Assembly: GCA_903906615.1 (NCBI GenBank)
Contig: CAIVKT010000343.1
Location: 1-6,754 of the forward strand
Direction: 5' to 3'
DNA length: 6,754 nt
DNA from: an uncultured Bacteroidota bacterium
GTDB taxonomy: Bacteria; Bacteroidota; Bacteroidia; Chitinophagales; Chitinophagaceae
Positions 6,087 through 6,754 of the stretch are shown in pieces (within the stretch, counting starts at the first letter, position 1; every line of letters begins with the position of its first letter). A program made the translations under genes and the position numbers. A model generated the notes under the pieces. That model did no database searches and was not told the DNA's origin. It saw only the letters and a list, made by a program, of their open reading frames with translations.

Positions 6087-6754
6087 TTAGTCGGCAGGTA
6101 TGTAGATATCAAAGGTAGCGCCTTTATTCGGTTTGCCGGTGGCAGTGATGATGCCATTGTGGTTCTCTATTATTTTCTTTACGATAGCGAGGCCTATACC
6201 GGTGCCTGCATACTCTTCCTTGGTATGCAGTTTCTGGAACACTTCAAATATACGCTCATTATACTCAGGGCTAAAGCCTATGCCATTGTCTTTAACAGCG
6301 ATGTGGCAATATTCTTTTTCGGGTAGCAGCCGCTCATTGTACCATGTTTTGCCTTTGGCTATTTCGCTCGTTATAAGTATATGCAGCGGCACCTGCGGGT
6401 TAGCGAATTTGAGTGAGTTGCTGATGAAATTGTGCATCAGCTGGCGAAACTGGAACGGGATGATCTTTGCATGGCATAGATCTGTTACTTCTACTGTGGC
6501 ATTCTTTTCTTCAATAGCTTCTTTCATGTCATTGACCACTTCTTCCACAATGGCATTCAGGTCTGTTCTTTCAAACTTGCGGTCGTTTGCATTGATGCGG
6601 GAATAAGCAAGCAGGTCTTCAATAAGGAGTTGCATCCTGGCCGCGGCAGACCTCATGCGGGCAAAATGATTTTTACCGGTATCGGAGAGATTTTGATCTT
6701 CTTTTTCAAGGATCATTTTGGCAAATGTCTGTATCTTTCGGAGTGGCTCCTGCA
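6087..6754 (-). CDS. Sensor histidine kinase, C-terminal part (5' end outside the window)
   Basis: Sensor kinase that would autophosphorylate on a histidine and pass the phosphate to a receiver protein. The gene runs off the right edge. The frame stays open to base 6754, so the ATG at 6716 is an internal Met, not the start. The window holds 221 full codons plus TAA at 6087-6089. The visible peptide opens with QEPLRKIQTF, the part of a HisKA H-box that follows HDL; the His codon should lie about 5 bases beyond the window. It continues through the dimerisation helices (FARMRSAAARMQLLIEDLLAYSRI) into a HATPase_c domain with N-box (HNFISNSLKF), G1 (DNGIGF), F-box (IFEVFQKLH) and G2 (GTGIGLAIVKKI). 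These boxes look intact, so the ATPase half should be active. The sensory domain is not visible and the signal is unknown. The receiver gene starts 11 bp downstream, which suggests one operon and a cognate pair. Confidence 0.95.
   Translation of the reverse strand, partial: QEPLRKIQTFAKMILEKEDQNLSDTGKNHFARMRSAAARMQLLIEDLLAYSRINANDRKFERTDLNAIVEEVVNDMKEAIEEKNATVEVTDLCHAKIIPFQFRQLMHNFISNSLKFANPQVPLHILITSEIAKGKTWYNERLLPEKEYCHIAVKDNGIGFSPEYNERIFEVFQKLHTKEEYAGTGIGLAIVKKIIENHNGIITATGKPNKGATFDIYIPAD

Noticed and set aside
6133..6606. Plus-strand open frame opposite the kinase
   Set aside because: It overlaps the clear HATPase motifs on the minus strand, and its product is an unnatural Ser/Met/Leu mixture.

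Overview
The window looks like a chromosomal segment from a member of the Bacteroidota, probably near the Chitinophagaceae or another Sphingobacteria-like group. The support is a C-terminal type IX secretion (T9SS) sorting domain, PKD-like and Ig-like repeat architecture, a kinase whose visible H-box flank reads QEPLRKIQTF, a TAnnTTTG-type promoter and no Shine-Dalgarno signal before the starts. The genus assignment is inference. All real genes are on the minus strand, so the biological order runs from right to left.

From the right edge there is the C-terminal part of a sensor histidine kinase (6754 to 6087, cut by the window edge a few bases before its phospho-acceptor His codon). An 11-bp gap follows, then a single-domain CheY-like response regulator (6075 to 5641). 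The two are almost certainly one operon and a cognate pair. A 170-bp A/T-rich gap holds a good match to a Bacteroidota promoter.

The rest of the window (5470 to 92) is one very long reading frame for a secreted, modular surface protein. Its order is: signal peptide, N-terminal beta-rich domain of unknown type, one Big_9/cadherin-like domain, six ~91-residue PKD-like repeats (array A), one Big_2-like domain, eight ~89-residue repeats of a second kind (array B), a last Ig-like domain and the T9SS sorting domain. A strong intrinsic terminator follows at 35-75.

The key oddity is a single in-frame TAA codon at 3689-3691 inside the fourth A repeat. The other five A repeats all have a Tyr codon (TAC or TAT) at this position. 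The frame is otherwise open for about 1,190 more codons, and the sorting signal is intact. As written, the gene is split into a 593-residue piece with the signal peptide but no sorting domain and a piece with the sorting domain but no signal peptide. It is therefore a very young pseudogene, a base-call error, a strain polymorphism or, less likely, a readthrough case. I see no CRISPR array, tRNA, rRNA or mobile element.
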